Assembly: GCF_013283365.1 (NCBI RefSeq)
Contig: NZ_WBYM01000001.1
Span: 124,001-188,000, forward strand
Direction of reading: 5' to 3'
Source of the DNA: Marinobacterium sp. xm-d-530
GTDB lineage: Bacteria > Pseudomonadota > Gammaproteobacteria > Pseudomonadales > Balneatricaceae
Length of the DNA: 64,000 nucleotides
The notes under the pieces were generated by a model, which was given only the letters and a program-made list of their open reading frames with translations, searched no databases and had not been told where the DNA came from. Positions 1 to 9,763 of this stretch are shown here, one piece after another (within the stretch, counting starts at the first letter, position 1; every line of letters starts with the position of its first letter). The position numbers and the translations under genes were made by a program.

Positions 1-1023
1 GACAGGGTCTTCAACAGAGAGTTCAAGGTGCTCTGGCGCAATTCTATTGGAGAGTGCAGCCGCTTCATCCAAATCAGCAACTTCAATCAATAGAGCACGA
101 TCTGCTAAAGATGCTGAAATAATCTGCTCACGCTCAAGCGTAGGTAGCAATTTGGCAATACTCTGTTCAACACGATCAATATAATCGGCATCCGTTGCGA
201 TCAAAATAGGCTGAGCATCTTCATCATGCTCTGCTTGAGAGAATAGATCCATCGCAACCCAATCTGGGTCCGTTTTGCCATCGCAAATCACAAGAATCTC
301 AGAAGGTCCTGCAATCATATCGATACCAACAGCACCAAATACCGCACGCTTGGCTGTAGCAACATAGATATTACCTGGACCGACGATTTTATCGACTCGA
401 GGCACTGTCTGTGTTCCATAAGCGAGAGCTGCAACTGCTTGTGCGCCACCGATTGTAAAGACACGATCGACGCCCGCAATCGCTGCGGCGGCTAAAACCA
501 TCTCATTGATAACACCATCCGGCGTCGGCACAACCATGATAATCTCTTCAACACCGGCTACTTTCGCAGGCATTGCGTTCATCAATACTGAAGAGGGGTA
601 TGCCGCCTTACCACCAGGAACGTAGATACCTACGCGATCCATAGGGGTTACTTTCTGGCCTAACAAAGTACCGTCAGCCTCTTCGTACTGCCAAGAGTTA
701 GAGAGCTGTCGTTCGTGGTATGAACGCACACGATCAGCAGCCACTTCAAGTGCATTACGCTGTTCTGGCGAAATAGCCTCAAGTGCCTGCTGCAAACGAG
801 CTTTAGACATCTCTAACTGAGAAATGTCAGACACTGAGGTACGATCAAAACGATTGGTTAACTCAACAACCGCTTCATCCCCCCTAGCTCGAACCTGAGC
901 AATGATGTCATCAACACGCTCATTGACGGCTTTATCTGAGACACTCTCCCAAGCCAACATCGCATCAAGTTGCTGATCGAAACCGGCTTGTGAACTTTTA
1001 AGACGTTTAACTTGAGAAGTCAT
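1..1023 (-). CDS. hisD: Histidinol dehydrogenase, C-terminus cut by window edge
   Basis: HisD oxidises L-histidinol to L-histidine in two NAD+-dependent steps, the last reactions of histidine synthesis, in the cytoplasm. The minus-strand frame is open from an ATG at 1023 to the window start, giving about 341 residues of a protein usually near 430. It contains the family segments [20 protein letters not shown] and QAEHDEDAQ (zinc-ligand region), and ends just after PEHLEL, which carries the catalytic Glu-His pair. The ATG lies one base after the hisG stop, so the two are surely co-transcribed, downstream of murA-hisG. Only the C-terminus is missing, because of the window edge and not because of damage. 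Confidence 0.96.
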   Translation of the reverse strand, partial: MTSQVKRLKSSQAGFDQQLDAMLAWESVSDKAVNERVDDIIAQVRARGDEAVVELTNRFDRTSVSDISQLEMSKARLQQALEAISPEQRNALEVAADRVRSYHERQLSNSWQYEEADGTLLGQKVTPMDRVGIYVPGGKAAYPSSVLMNAMPAKVAGVEEIIMVVPTPDGVINEMVLAAAAIAGVDRVFTIGGAQAVAALAYGTQTVPRVDKIVGPGNIYVATAKRAVFGAVGIDMIAGPSEILVICDGKTDPDWVAMDLFSQAEHDEDAQPILIATDADYIDRVEQSIAKLLPTLEREQIISASLADRALLIEVADLDEAAALSNRIAPEHLELSVEDPV

Positions 1024-1024
1024 A

Positions 1025-1669
1025 TTACTTTCCACGTTTATCAATAACCGCTTGTGTTAGTTGATCAAGAATTGGCTGAATCAGATCGTATTTCATCTTC
1101 ATAGAGGGCTGCCCTACTACCAGACGAGAGCTGATGTCCGCTATGTGATCCATCGCTTCTAAGCCATTGGCACGTAATGTGTTACCGGTATCGACGATAT
1201 CTACGATGCGATCGGCCAAACCCATGATAGGAGCCAACTCCATCGCACCGTATAACTTAATAATGTCGACCTGACGTCCTTGACGGGCAAAGTATTCACG
1301 AGTCACGTTGACAAACTTGGTAGCGACACGCATGCGACCTTCAACCGCTTCAGCATCTTTCATTCCTGCTACGCGCAGTTGGCAGGTAGAGATCTCTAAA
1401 TCCAAGGGTTCGTAGAGTCCGGCCCCGCCGTGCTCCATTAATACATCTTTCCCGGCAACACCCATGTCAGCACCACCATACTCAACGTAGGTTGGAACAT
1501 CAGTCGCACGAATCACTACTAGCTTGATATTCTCGTGATTAGTATCAAAGATGAGCTTTCGGCTTTTAAAAATATCTTCAGTCGGCTCTATGCCCGCTGC
1601 TGCAAAAAGCGGTAGGGTCTCTTCAAGAATTCGACCTTTAGACAGCGCTATGGTTAATTGCTCTTTCAT
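1025..1669 (-). CDS. hisG: ATP phosphoribosyltransferase, short form
   Basis: HisG catalyses the first step of histidine synthesis, condensing ATP and PRPP to phosphoribosyl-ATP. The product is 214 residues ([20 protein letters not shown] at the N-terminus) and shows the PRPP-binding stretch [16 protein letters not shown]. It ends near residue 214, so it lacks the roughly 80-residue regulatory ACT-like domain of long-form HisG. Short forms are known to need HisZ as the regulatory subunit; no hisZ is in this window. A GTG directly precedes the ATG (1672), so either could initiate; I prefer the ATG. It lies between murA and hisD in the same direction with gaps of 14 and 1 bases. Confidence 0.95.
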   Translation of the reverse strand: MKEQLTIALSKGRILEETLPLFAAAGIEPTEDIFKSRKLIFDTNHENIKLVVIRATDVPTYVEYGGADMGVAGKDVLMEHGGAGLYEPLDLEISTCQLRVAGMKDAEAVEGRMRVATKFVNVTREYFARQGRQVDIIKLYGAMELAPIMGLADRIVDIVDTGNTLRANGLEAMDHIADISSRLVVGQPSMKMKYDLIQPILDQLTQAVIDKRGK

Positions 1670-1683
1670 CACTAATCCAATTA

Positions 1684-2967
<1,284 letters not shown>

Positions 2968-3207
2968 TTACTGCTGTGACTCCCACTGATCTGGAGTAAA
3001 CGTTTTAATGGAAACAGCATGGATAGCACCTGATGCAATTTGATCAGTCAAACAAGCGTATACCGCTTGCTGCTTCTTAACCGGACTCATTCCGGAGAAC
3101 ATTTCACCAACAACCGTTACCTGGAAATCACAGCCTTCGCCCGCCGTATGGACCGTACAACCCTCAAGCTGACTCTCAACCAGTTGCTTCACTTCATCGG
3201 CGTGCAT
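2968..3207 (-). CDS. ibaG: BolA-family protein IbaG
   Basis: This is a 79-residue BolA/IbaG-family protein. BolA-like proteins pair with monothiol glutaredoxins and bind [2Fe-2S] clusters. IbaG (YrbA) is linked to acid resistance and envelope phenotypes and usually sits between mlaB and murA, as here. The sequence has the BolA core with SPVKKQQAVYACLTDQI and a C-terminal AVSIKTFTPDQW. A purine-rich GGAG lies upstream of the ATG at 3207. The mla terminator hairpin lies upstream, so ibaG-murA-hisG-hisD probably has its own promoter in 3208-3250, where an AT-rich TTATTATAC occurs. Confidence 0.93.
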   Translation of the reverse strand: MHADEVKQLVESQLEGCTVHTAGEGCDFQVTVVGEMFSGMSPVKKQQAVYACLTDQIASGAIHAVSIKTFTPDQWESQQ

Positions 3208-3250
3208 AGTAATCTCCAGATAATCCTTAAATTTAGCCGCGTATAATAAC

Positions 3251-3284
3251 GAAAAAGGGCCCTGATATCATCTATCAAGGCCCT
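3251..3284 (-). terminator. Rho-independent terminator of the mla operon
   Basis: An inverted repeat AGGGCC (3256-3261) / GGCCCT (3279-3284), extended by TGATA/TATCA inside, is followed on the minus strand by five T residues (3251-3255). It lies 30 bases after the mlaB stop and before ibaG, and so separates the mla operon from ibaG-murA-hisGD. Confidence 0.85.
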
Positions 3285-3313
3285 ATAAATGCATTCGAAA
3301 CAAACTCTACAGA

Positions 3314-3559
3314 TTATTGAATATCAACGCCCACTAGGTCCGCAATGGTCTCCATCTGAGTTGGAAGATTAGCCCACTCAATATTGGAGTTTTTTCGACT
3401 GATATCTACCCACAACGCAACCGCACAACTATCGACTTTCGTTACATCAGATAGGTCGATTGTGCTGGCTCCAGCAGCAATAGCTGAGAAAACCTGATCA
3501 ACAACTTGGTTGTAGGTGTTACGAGTCAACTCACCTTGAATCTTAAACACCGGATCCAT
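3314..3559 (-). CDS. mlaB: STAS-domain protein MlaB
   Basis: MlaB is the small cytoplasmic STAS-domain subunit of the MlaFEDB inner-membrane phospholipid ABC transporter and is needed for assembly and activity of the MlaF ATPase. The 81-residue sequence fits a single STAS fold, with the conserved turn TIDLSDVTKVDSCAVALWVD near residues 37-55, including the serine that is typical of STAS loops. The ATG at 3559 overlaps the mlaC stop by one base (TAATG), so translation is probably coupled. It is the last gene of the mla operon, followed by a terminator. Sequence alone gives only moderate similarity; position makes the call secure. Confidence 0.9.
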   Translation of the reverse strand: MDPVFKIQGELTRNTYNQVVDQVFSAIAAGASTIDLSDVTKVDSCAVALWVDISRKNSNIEWANLPTQMETIADLVGVDIQ

Positions 3560-4179
3560 TAGGCACCTGACACTTTATCAGACATCGCTTCAGACCACTG
3601 CTCGATCACTTTAGCAATTTTTCCATGCTGCTCCATCAAGCCAGCAAATTGGTTACGGAACGTAATTCTCAGATTAATACCATCGACAACCACATTGACC
3701 AATAACCAACGATCATCTTTGTAAACCATGTAATAAAGAAGAGAATAAACCGTTCCATCTTCCGCAGAGACATTCACATTGACGATCTGTTTGTCGGGAT
3801 CTGGGCTCGGCTCAACCGGTGGAATGATTTCAAACTCTTTGAAGTTGAATCCCACCACCGCTTTAGCATAGGTCCTAAGCAGAGTACTTTTCACAACGAC
3901 CGAGAAATCAGCAACCTCTCTGTCACTGGCACGGCGGTAATATTTACCCATGATCGATTTCGCAATGTACTCAAAATCAACCGACTCACCGACCAACTTA
4001 TCGATCTCACCCATCAACTCATCAATATTCTCTGGTTGTCGAAGGCGCTCATCATTGACCAAGGCGAGCATATCCGCAGTCGCTGTCTCCATCAGTTGAC
4101 TGGCGGAGTCCCAATTTGCCTGCGCAGGGGTTAACACCCCCAACCAGAGTGCAGCCAGAAGAAATAAACGACCTAACAT
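3559..4179 (-). CDS. mlaC: Periplasmic phospholipid-binding protein MlaC
   Basis: MlaC shuttles phospholipids through the periplasm between the MlaA-porin complex and the inner-membrane MlaFEDB complex, keeping the outer membrane asymmetric. The product starts MLGRLFLLAALWLGVLTPAQA, a clear Sec signal peptide with cleavage after AQA. The mature part has the Tol-Tol-Ttg2 family features, such as LLRTYAKAVVGF and an alternating beta-rich C-terminal half. I chose the ATG at 4179, just after the mlaD stop, over the GTG at 4188. The AAGG ahead of it has usable spacing from the ATG but lies only 3 bases from the GTG. About 206 residues, normal for the family. Confidence 0.94.
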   Translation of the reverse strand: MLGRLFLLAALWLGVLTPAQANWDSASQLMETATADMLALVNDERLRQPENIDELMGEIDKLVGESVDFEYIAKSIMGKYYRRASDREVADFSVVVKSTLLRTYAKAVVGFNFKEFEIIPPVEPSPDPDKQIVNVNVSAEDGTVYSLLYYMVYKDDRWLLVNVVVDGINLRITFRNQFAGLMEQHGKIAKVIEQWSEAMSDKVSGA

Positions 4180-4180
4180 G

Positions 4181-4639
4181 TTACTCACTCACCTTATTGA
4201 ACAAGAACTTACCAACAATCTCTTCAAGCACTAATGCTGACTGCGTATCTTCAATGGTCATACCATTTTCCAACAGATCATCTTCAAACCCTGGGGTAAT
4301 ACCAATGTACTTCTCCCCCAAAAGACCTGCCGTTAAGATTTGCGCTGAGCTATCAATGCTAAGGTAGTCAACATCATCAAAGATCTGCATCTCCACTTCA
4401 GCCATCAGACGCTTACGATCAATGCGAATAGCTGAAACCTGACCAATTTGAACACCGCTCATGGAGACTTTTGCACGTTCAGTTAGGCCACCAATATTAT
4501 CAAAGCGAGCATAGACGGTGTAGCCACCCCCCTTCTGAGAGAGGTTTAAACCGCTAACATTAATTGCCAGAGCGACAAGAGCCAACATACCGGCAAGGAT
4601 AAGTGCGCCAACACTAATTTCGAGGGCACGAATACGCAT
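4181..4639 (-). CDS. mlaD: MCE-domain lipid transport protein MlaD
   Basis: MlaD is the membrane-anchored MCE subunit that forms a hexameric ring on the periplasmic face of the MlaFEDB transporter and carries lipids through its central pore. The 152-residue sequence has one N-terminal membrane helix (about residues 9-29, SVGALILAGMLALVALAINV). The single MCE domain that follows includes YTVYARFDNIGGL and the KVSMSGVQIGQV strand pair typical of the family. The ATG overlaps the mlaE stop by one base (TAATG). It lies between mlaE and mlaC in the usual order. Confidence 0.96.
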   Translation of the reverse strand: MRIRALEISVGALILAGMLALVALAINVSGLNLSQKGGGYTVYARFDNIGGLTERAKVSMSGVQIGQVSAIRIDRKRLMAEVEMQIFDDVDYLSIDSSAQILTAGLLGEKYIGITPGFEDDLLENGMTIEDTQSALVLEEIVGKFLFNKVSE

Positions 4640-5421
4640 TAAAAATCTCCAAACATCATTGCGGTTAGAAGAAAGTCCAACCCTAGTATAGCCAGCGACG
4701 AGTAGACAACTGTGCGAGTGGTTGCCTGCGAGATGCCTTCTGACGTTGGCACACAGTCATTACCTTGAAAAACAGCTATCCAGATCACTACAAAACCAAA
4801 TACCAACGATTTGATCACACCATTTAAAACATCTTCGGAGAAGCTGACTGAAGCCTGCATGTTGGCCCAGAAACTTCCAGAAAAAATACCTAGCCAGTCA
4901 ACAGCGACTAGAGATCCGCCCCAGATCCCTACGATCGCAAAGATCATCGACAGTAACGGCATACTGATAAATCCCGCCCAGAGACGCGGTGCAATAATGC
5001 GACGCATTGGATCGACACCGATCATCTCGTAACAGGCCAACTGCTCGGTAGCCTTCATCAAACCAATTTCAGCTGTGACCGCGGAACCCGCTCGTCCAGC
5101 AAACAGCAGTGCAGTAACCACAGGGGCCAACTCACGAACCAGCGACAGTGCCACCATCTGACCTACAGCCTGTTCTGAACCGTAATCCACCAGAATAGTG
5201 TAACCCTGCAAACCGAGTACCATTCCGATAAATAGACCCGAGACGATGATAATGACCAGCGATAGGACACCAATAAAATAGAGCTGCCGAATCAACAGCG
5301 GCAACATCATCATGGGTGCCGGCTTGGCAATCAAAGATTGACTCAATAACTGCCCTGCACGACCCACTGCAGCCACGCGATTAAGAGTTTTAGCACCCAA
5401 TTTTTGTAGGAACTGAATCAT
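4639..5421 (-). CDS. mlaE: ABC transporter permease MlaE
   Basis: MlaE is the permease of the MlaFEDB phospholipid transporter in the inner membrane. The 260-residue protein has several hydrophobic helices. It shows the family segments [20 protein letters not shown] and [21 protein letters not shown], the coupling region contacting the MlaF ATPase. Its ATG overlaps the mlaF stop by four bases (ATGA), consistent with coupled translation. Length and order match the family. Confidence 0.97.
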   Translation of the reverse strand: MIQFLQKLGAKTLNRVAAVGRAGQLLSQSLIAKPAPMMMLPLLIRQLYFIGVLSLVIIIVSGLFIGMVLGLQGYTILVDYGSEQAVGQMVALSLVRELAPVVTALLFAGRAGSAVTAEIGLMKATEQLACYEMIGVDPMRRIIAPRLWAGFISMPLLSMIFAIVGIWGGSLVAVDWLGIFSGSFWANMQASVSFSEDVLNGVIKSLVFGFVVIWIAVFQGNDCVPTSEGISQATTRTVVYSSLAILGLDFLLTAMMFGDF

Positions 5422-6230
5422 TGTGAGTCACCAAACAACTGATCTTTAAAAGAGGGAGCTGGAAAGTGGAAAGGAACGGGGCCATCAGGTCGACCTTTCA
5501 TAAACTGTTCAACGCGCGGATCTTCAGAACCATTGAGTTGATCAGGTGCACCTTGAGCCAGCACCTTTCCATCAGAGATAAGATAGACGTAGTCTGCAAT
5601 GCTCAAGGTCTCTTGGATATCGTGCGAAACAATGACCGATGTATGACCAAGCGCCCTGTTCAAACGAGAAATCAAATTAATTAGAACGCCCATGGCAATA
5701 GGATCCTGTCCTGCAAAGGGCTCGTCATACATCAAGAAATCCGGATCAAGGGCTATTGCCCTAGCTAATGCAGCCCGCCTTGCCATACCCCCTGATAACT
5801 CAGCTGGCTTAAGTTCACTGGCACCTCGCAAGCCGACAGCATTCAACTTCATCAAAACCAGATCTCGAACAACGCTTTCGGGCAGATCTGTATGAACTCT
5901 CAAAGGAAAGGCGACATTTTCAGCTACTGTCATATCCGTAAATAGAGCACCGCTCTGAAACAGCATCCCCATTTTTGCCCTTAACTCAAAGAGACGGCGA
6001 CGAGAAAGAGCGTGAACATTATCACCGTCGACTCTAATTGAGCCTTGATCAGGCGTAAGCTGCCCCCCAATCAATTTAAGAAGGGTCGTTTTTCCCGTTC
6101 CTGAGGGCCCCATGATCGCTGTGATCTTGCCGCGAGGAATGGTTAACGATAGATCATCAAAAATCTTTCGTTCACCACGCCAAAAGCTGAGATTACTCAC
6201 TTCGATATGTGTATCATTTAATTGAGCCAT
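5418..6230 (-). CDS. mlaF: ABC transporter ATP-binding protein MlaF
   Basis: MlaF is the cytoplasmic ATPase that powers the Mla retrograde/anterograde phospholipid transporter. The 270-residue product carries a Walker [10 protein letters not shown] (about residues 41-49), signature LSGGMARR, Walker [14 protein letters not shown] and the switch histidine in VIVSHDIQE. It has the C-terminal extension that contacts neighbouring subunits in MlaF proteins. It is the first gene of mlaFEDCB. It starts at an ATG 39 bases downstream of a well-formed sigma-70 promoter and is divergent from kdsD. Confidence 0.97.
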   Translation of the reverse strand: MAQLNDTHIEVSNLSFWRGERKIFDDLSLTIPRGKITAIMGPSGTGKTTLLKLIGGQLTPDQGSIRVDGDNVHALSRRRLFELRAKMGMLFQSGALFTDMTVAENVAFPLRVHTDLPESVVRDLVLMKLNAVGLRGASELKPAELSGGMARRAALARAIALDPDFLMYDEPFAGQDPIAMGVLINLISRLNRALGHTSVIVSHDIQETLSIADYVYLISDGKVLAQGAPDQLNGSEDPRVEQFMKGRPDGPVPFHFPAPSFKDQLFGDSQ

Positions 6231-6268
6231 CAGTGCCTATCGATGAATAAATAGAAAATATTGGTAGA

Positions 6269-6296
6269 ATTCTAGTCTAAAAACATAGCTTATCAA
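6269..6296 (-). promoter_or_regulatory. Sigma-70 promoter of the mlaFEDCB operon
   Basis: On the minus strand a TTGATA (-35, 6291-6296) and a TAGAAT (-10, 6269-6274) are separated by 16 bases, close to consensus. It lies 38 bases upstream of the mlaF ATG in the region divergent from kdsD. Confidence 0.7.
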
Positions 6297-6356
6297 GCAG
6301 ACCTTTAGATTAAGAGAAAAATATCGAGACTCTTTACCGGACAGTCACTTATAAAA

Positions 6357-6384
6357 ACAGTAATATACTGTAAATTAAACAGTA
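6357..6384. repeat. Triple ACAGTA half-site cluster upstream of kdsD
   Basis: A perfect inverted repeat ACAGTA-ATA-TACTGT occupies 6357-6371, and a third ACAGTA follows at 6379-6384. It overlaps a possible kdsD -10 (TATACT, 6364-6369). It looks like an operator, but no regulator can be named. Confidence 0.4.
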
Positions 6385-6411
6385 TTAACGCGAACTTAAG
6401 GATCTCGACCC

Positions 6412-7398
6412 TTGTCCGACTCCAATACCACTCGATTCGATTACGTGAGCGCAGGCAAACAGACCATCTCGATTGAGCAAGAGGCTATACAAGCCCTAAA
6501 TGACTCTCTTGGAGAGGCGTTCAACCAAGCTTGTCACTCTCTTTTGAACTGCAAAGGACGTGTCATCGTGACTGGCATGGGCAAATCAGGGCACATTGGC
6601 ACCAAAATAGCAGCAACTCTAGCAAGCACCGGAACACCCGCGTTTTTTGTGCACCCAGGCGAGGCGAGTCATGGCGATCTGGGCATGTTCACGAAAGAAG
6701 ATGTTGTCATTGCCCTATCCAACTCAGGTGAATCCAACGAAGTCGTTACTATTTTACCTCTGCTTAAACGCAAAGGGATTACGCTCATTTCAATCACCTC
6801 TAAACCCCATTCAGCGTTGGCAACCAGTGCTGATATCAGCCTTGTGACCCCTATCGAACGCGAAGCTTGCCCACTTAATCTTGCCCCCACCTCCAGTACA
6901 ACCGCACAACTGGTGCTTGGCGATGCGATCGCAACGGCTCTTTTAGAGGCGAGAGGATTTAGTGCAGAAGATTTTGCCTTTTCACACCCCGGCGGTGCGC
7001 TGGGTCGTCGACTGCTGTTGAAAGTGAGTGATTTAATGCACTCTGGAGACGAAGTTCCCTCAGTTGCACCAGGCACTCCCATTCAAGAAGCGCTTTTGGA
7101 GATCACCCAAAAACGCCTGGGAATGACAACCGTTGTGGATGAAGAACTCCAACCTCTTGGCATTTTTACCGACGGGGACCTCCGCCGTGCCATTGACCAA
7201 GGCGTTAATCTGAATCAAGCCTCAATCGACTCTGTCATGACAAAGAGTTTCACAACGGTGACGCCTGAGATGTTAGCCGCCGAAGCTTTACAGATCATGC
7301 AAGATAAAAAAATTAATGCACTCATTGCTTTAGATGAGACAGGGAGAGTTGCTGGGGCATTGAACATGCATGATATGTTAAAAGCAGGGGTCATCTAA
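6412..7398 (+). CDS. kdsD: Arabinose-5-phosphate isomerase (SIS + CBS)
   Basis: KdsD interconverts ribulose-5-phosphate and arabinose-5-phosphate, the first step towards KDO for lipopolysaccharide. The 328-residue protein has an N-terminal SIS domain (about 30-165), with VTGMGKSGHIG and HPGEASHGDLGM, and then two CBS modules (about 205-328). The start is TTG at 6412, with AAGGA 9 bases upstream; no in-frame ATG fits near the family N-terminus. It overlaps kdsC by one base (TAATG) and opens the kdsD-kdsC-lptCAB-rpoN cluster, which is divergent from mla. Confidence 0.96.
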   Translation: MSDSNTTRFDYVSAGKQTISIEQEAIQALNDSLGEAFNQACHSLLNCKGRVIVTGMGKSGHIGTKIAATLASTGTPAFFVHPGEASHGDLGMFTKEDVVIALSNSGESNEVVTILPLLKRKGITLISITSKPHSALATSADISLVTPIEREACPLNLAPTSSTTAQLVLGDAIATALLEARGFSAEDFAFSHPGGALGRRLLLKVSDLMHSGDEVPSVAPGTPIQEALLEITQKRLGMTTVVDEELQPLGIFTDGDLRRAIDQGVNLNQASIDSVMTKSFTTVTPEMLAAEALQIMQDKKINALIALDETGRVAGALNMHDMLKAGVI

Positions 7399-7934
7399 TG
7401 CGTCCCAATCCAACAGAAGAACAGATAGCACTAATCAAACCCATTCAACTACTGGTGATGGATGTTGATGGCATACTGACCGAGGGCAATCTTAGCTTCC
7501 TAGCCGATGGCAGTGAGATTAAGAGCTTCAATATACTGGACGGCCTTGGCATTAAGCTGTTAACGGAATCCGGCGTAAAAACCGCCATCATTACCGGTAG
7601 ACAATCTAATCAAGTCATCCAACGCGCTGAGTCACTGGGCATCAATTACATACAGCAAGGCCGAGAAGATAAATTGACCGCGCTTCAAGAGCTTTGGAAA
7701 AACACCGGTTTTAACGCTTCAAACACGGCCTATATCGGCGATGACTTACCTGACCTATCTGCCATTATAGCCGCACGCTTTGGGGTCACCGTTCCGAACG
7801 GTCACTGGCTCGTAAAAGAGAACGCTGATCATATTACGACTCAATCAGGCGGTCGCGGAGCTGCACGTGAGCTGTGTGAATTGATCATGGCTTGCCAAGG
7901 TACGCTAGACAACGCGTTGGAGCGATTTAAGTGA
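7398..7934 (+). CDS. kdsC: KDO-8-phosphate phosphatase
   Basis: KdsC removes phosphate from 3-deoxy-D-manno-octulosonate 8-phosphate to give KDO. It is a small C0-type HAD hydrolase of 178 residues. The nucleophile motif is seen in MDVDGILTEG, motif II in TAIITGR and the metal-binding motif IV in YIGDDLPDL. There is no cap domain, as expected for this tetrameric family. It overlaps kdsD and lptC, supporting one transcript. Confidence 0.97.
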   Translation: MRPNPTEEQIALIKPIQLLVMDVDGILTEGNLSFLADGSEIKSFNILDGLGIKLLTESGVKTAIITGRQSNQVIQRAESLGINYIQQGREDKLTALQELWKNTGFNASNTAYIGDDLPDLSAIIAARFGVTVPNGHWLVKENADHITTQSGGRGAARELCELIMACQGTLDNALERFK

Positions 7935-8521
7935 TCACTAATCTCAGAGCGAAAATTCGATTAGCCATTGCGTCGACGTTGATTGCTCTTTTTTTGATCT
8001 TCACACTGTTATTGAATCAAGGCGATATTGAAGAGGGCGTACTCCTAAAAGAGAACCCGAACAGAATTGATTTTTTTGTAATAGACGCCACTCTTACTCG
8101 TTGGTCTGAAGCGGGCAATCTAAGCTCTGTCACCCACACTCCGCGAGCAGAGCATTTAGTTAACTCAGAACAGATGAAGTTAACAACACCTTTCTCAGTA
8201 GGCTATCGCCAAGATGGCACGACTGAACACACCATCAATGCTGATCTGGGCTTTTTTGCTGACGACAACAGTCAACTAGACCTTGAAGGCAGTGTAGAGC
8301 TTCACCATAATCCAGATTCTGAGAAAGACACTGCACTCTTCACAGAGCAGTTGAGCTACTTTCCAGAACAGAATCTGGCGACCAGTGATGTAGCCGTCGA
8401 ATTTCTGAACAACCAGGGTTCAACCAAAGGGGTTGGCATGACACTGAATACGGAATTAAACACCTTAGATCTTCATTCAACCGTGAGGGGGGCCTATGTC
8501 GCTTCGAGCACTGACCAGTAA
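7931..8521 (+). CDS. lptC: LPS export protein LptC
   Basis: LptC is the bitopic inner-membrane protein that receives LPS from LptB2FG and hands it to LptA in the periplasmic bridge. The 196-residue product starts with GTG overlapping the kdsC stop (GTGA). It has one N-terminal membrane helix (about residues 10-28, IRLAIASTLIALFLIFTLLL), followed by a beta-rich periplasmic domain. Sequence conservation in this family is low; the call rests on topology, length and position between kdsC and lptA. It overlaps lptA by 26 bases. Confidence 0.92.
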   Translation: MITNLRAKIRLAIASTLIALFLIFTLLLNQGDIEEGVLLKENPNRIDFFVIDATLTRWSEAGNLSSVTHTPRAEHLVNSEQMKLTTPFSVGYRQDGTTEHTINADLGFFADDNSQLDLEGSVELHHNPDSEKDTALFTEQLSYFPEQNLATSDVAVEFLNNQGSTKGVGMTLNTELNTLDLHSTVRGAYVASSTDQ

Positions 8522-9005
8522 CCTATTTCTAGCCTTTACAGTTGTTCTTAGTGGATCAGCTTTAGCGCTGCCAACCGATCGAGACGAACCCATCTACGTA
8601 GAGGCAGACTCAGCTAATATTGATGAGGCCAAAGGAGTCACTCGATACACAGGCAACGTCATCATCACCCAGGGATCAATGGTGCTTAAAGGTGAAACCG
8701 TCGATCTGTTACGTGGTAATGATGACACCATCAATCAGATTATCTCAAAAGGTGCTCCAGCCTACTTCGAACAACGCCCTCAACTGGACCAAGAGATTAC
8801 CTATGCAACGGGCTCAACTCTAGATTACACAGTAAGCTCTCAACTGCTGTTAATTACGGGGAACGCCAGAGTGACTCAGGGTGGTGACGAGTTCACTGGC
8901 GCCAAAATTAATTACGACATGGCGAACTCTAAAGTAAAAGCCTTTAGCAGTGAGAGCGGAAGCCAGCGTGTCAAAATGGTTCTTCAGCCTAAAAAAGATA
9001 ATTAA
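8496..9005 (+). CDS. lptA: LPS transport periplasmic protein LptA
   Basis: LptA forms the periplasmic bridge that carries LPS from LptC to the LptDE translocon. The 169-residue protein has an N-terminal Sec signal peptide (residues 1-25, ending SALA-L) and the OstA-like beta-jellyroll pattern. The family segments [20 protein letters not shown] and [20 protein letters not shown] are clear. The C-terminus is lysine-rich, as is common in LptA. It overlaps the end of lptC and lies two bases before lptB. Confidence 0.95.
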   Translation: MSLRALTSNLFLAFTVVLSGSALALPTDRDEPIYVEADSANIDEAKGVTRYTGNVIITQGSMVLKGETVDLLRGNDDTINQIISKGAPAYFEQRPQLDQEITYATGSTLDYTVSSQLLLITGNARVTQGGDEFTGAKINYDMANSKVKAFSSESGSQRVKMVLQPKKDN

Positions 9006-9007
9006 CC

Positions 9008-9733
9008 ATGAGTTCACTCGAAGCCCTTCACCTAGCCAAAAGCTACAAAGGACGCTCTGTTATTCAAGATGTGTCCGTCACTGTTGAGCCTGGTGAGATT
9101 ATCGGATTGCTTGGGCCCAACGGTGCGGGTAAGACAACCTGCTTCTATATGATTGTAGGTCTGGTCAGAGCGGATCGAGGCAACATTCGTCTCAATGGCG
9201 ACGACGTCACTAGAATGCCTATTCATGAGCGCGCAAAACGCGGCTTAGGCTATCTTCCGCAAGAGGCCTCTGTATTCAGAAAGCTGAGTGTCTACGATAA
9301 CCTGATGGCCATACTGGAGCAGAGAAAAGACCTGACCAAAGATCAACAACACGAGAAAGCTCAATCTCTACTAGAAGAGTTCCATATCACTCACATCAAA
9401 GAGTCCAAAGGGATGGTCCTATCTGGGGGTGAGAGACGCCGAGTTGAGATTGCAAGAGCCCTAGCAAACGACCCTGACTTCATCCTACTGGACGAGCCTT
9501 TTGCTGGTGTAGACCCCATCTCTGTCAGCGACATCAAACAGACCATCAGGCACCTTAAAGATCGAGGTATTGGCGTCCTGATAACCGATCACAATGTCAG
9601 AGAGACTCTCGACATTTGCGAACGGGCTTACATCGTTAGTGAGGGTAACATTCTTGCAGAGGGTGAGCCTGAGCAGATCATGATGAATCAAGCCGTTAAA
9701 GAGGCTTATCTGGGCAATGATTTTCGCTTGTAA
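9008..9733 (+). CDS. lptB: LPS export ABC transporter ATPase LptB
   Basis: LptB is the cytoplasmic ATPase that drives LPS extraction from the inner membrane together with LptF and LptG. The 241-residue sequence has Walker [10 protein letters not shown] (about 37-45), Q-loop [14 protein letters not shown], signature [15 protein letters not shown], Walker [14 protein letters not shown] and the switch His in [11 protein letters not shown]. All are standard for LptB. It follows lptA by two bases and precedes rpoN, the common arrangement in gammaproteobacteria. Confidence 0.98.
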   Translation: MSSLEALHLAKSYKGRSVIQDVSVTVEPGEIIGLLGPNGAGKTTCFYMIVGLVRADRGNIRLNGDDVTRMPIHERAKRGLGYLPQEASVFRKLSVYDNLMAILEQRKDLTKDQQHEKAQSLLEEFHITHIKESKGMVLSGGERRRVEIARALANDPDFILLDEPFAGVDPISVSDIKQTIRHLKDRGIGVLITDHNVRETLDICERAYIVSEGNILAEGEPEQIMMNQAVKEAYLGNDFRL

Positions 9734-9763
9734 CTCTCACACTTTTAAGTAATTATCATTTTA

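Noticed and set aside
6669-7082. 137-residue antisense frame inside kdsD
   Set aside because: It is a shadow of the conserved SIS/CBS coding sequence with no start signal.
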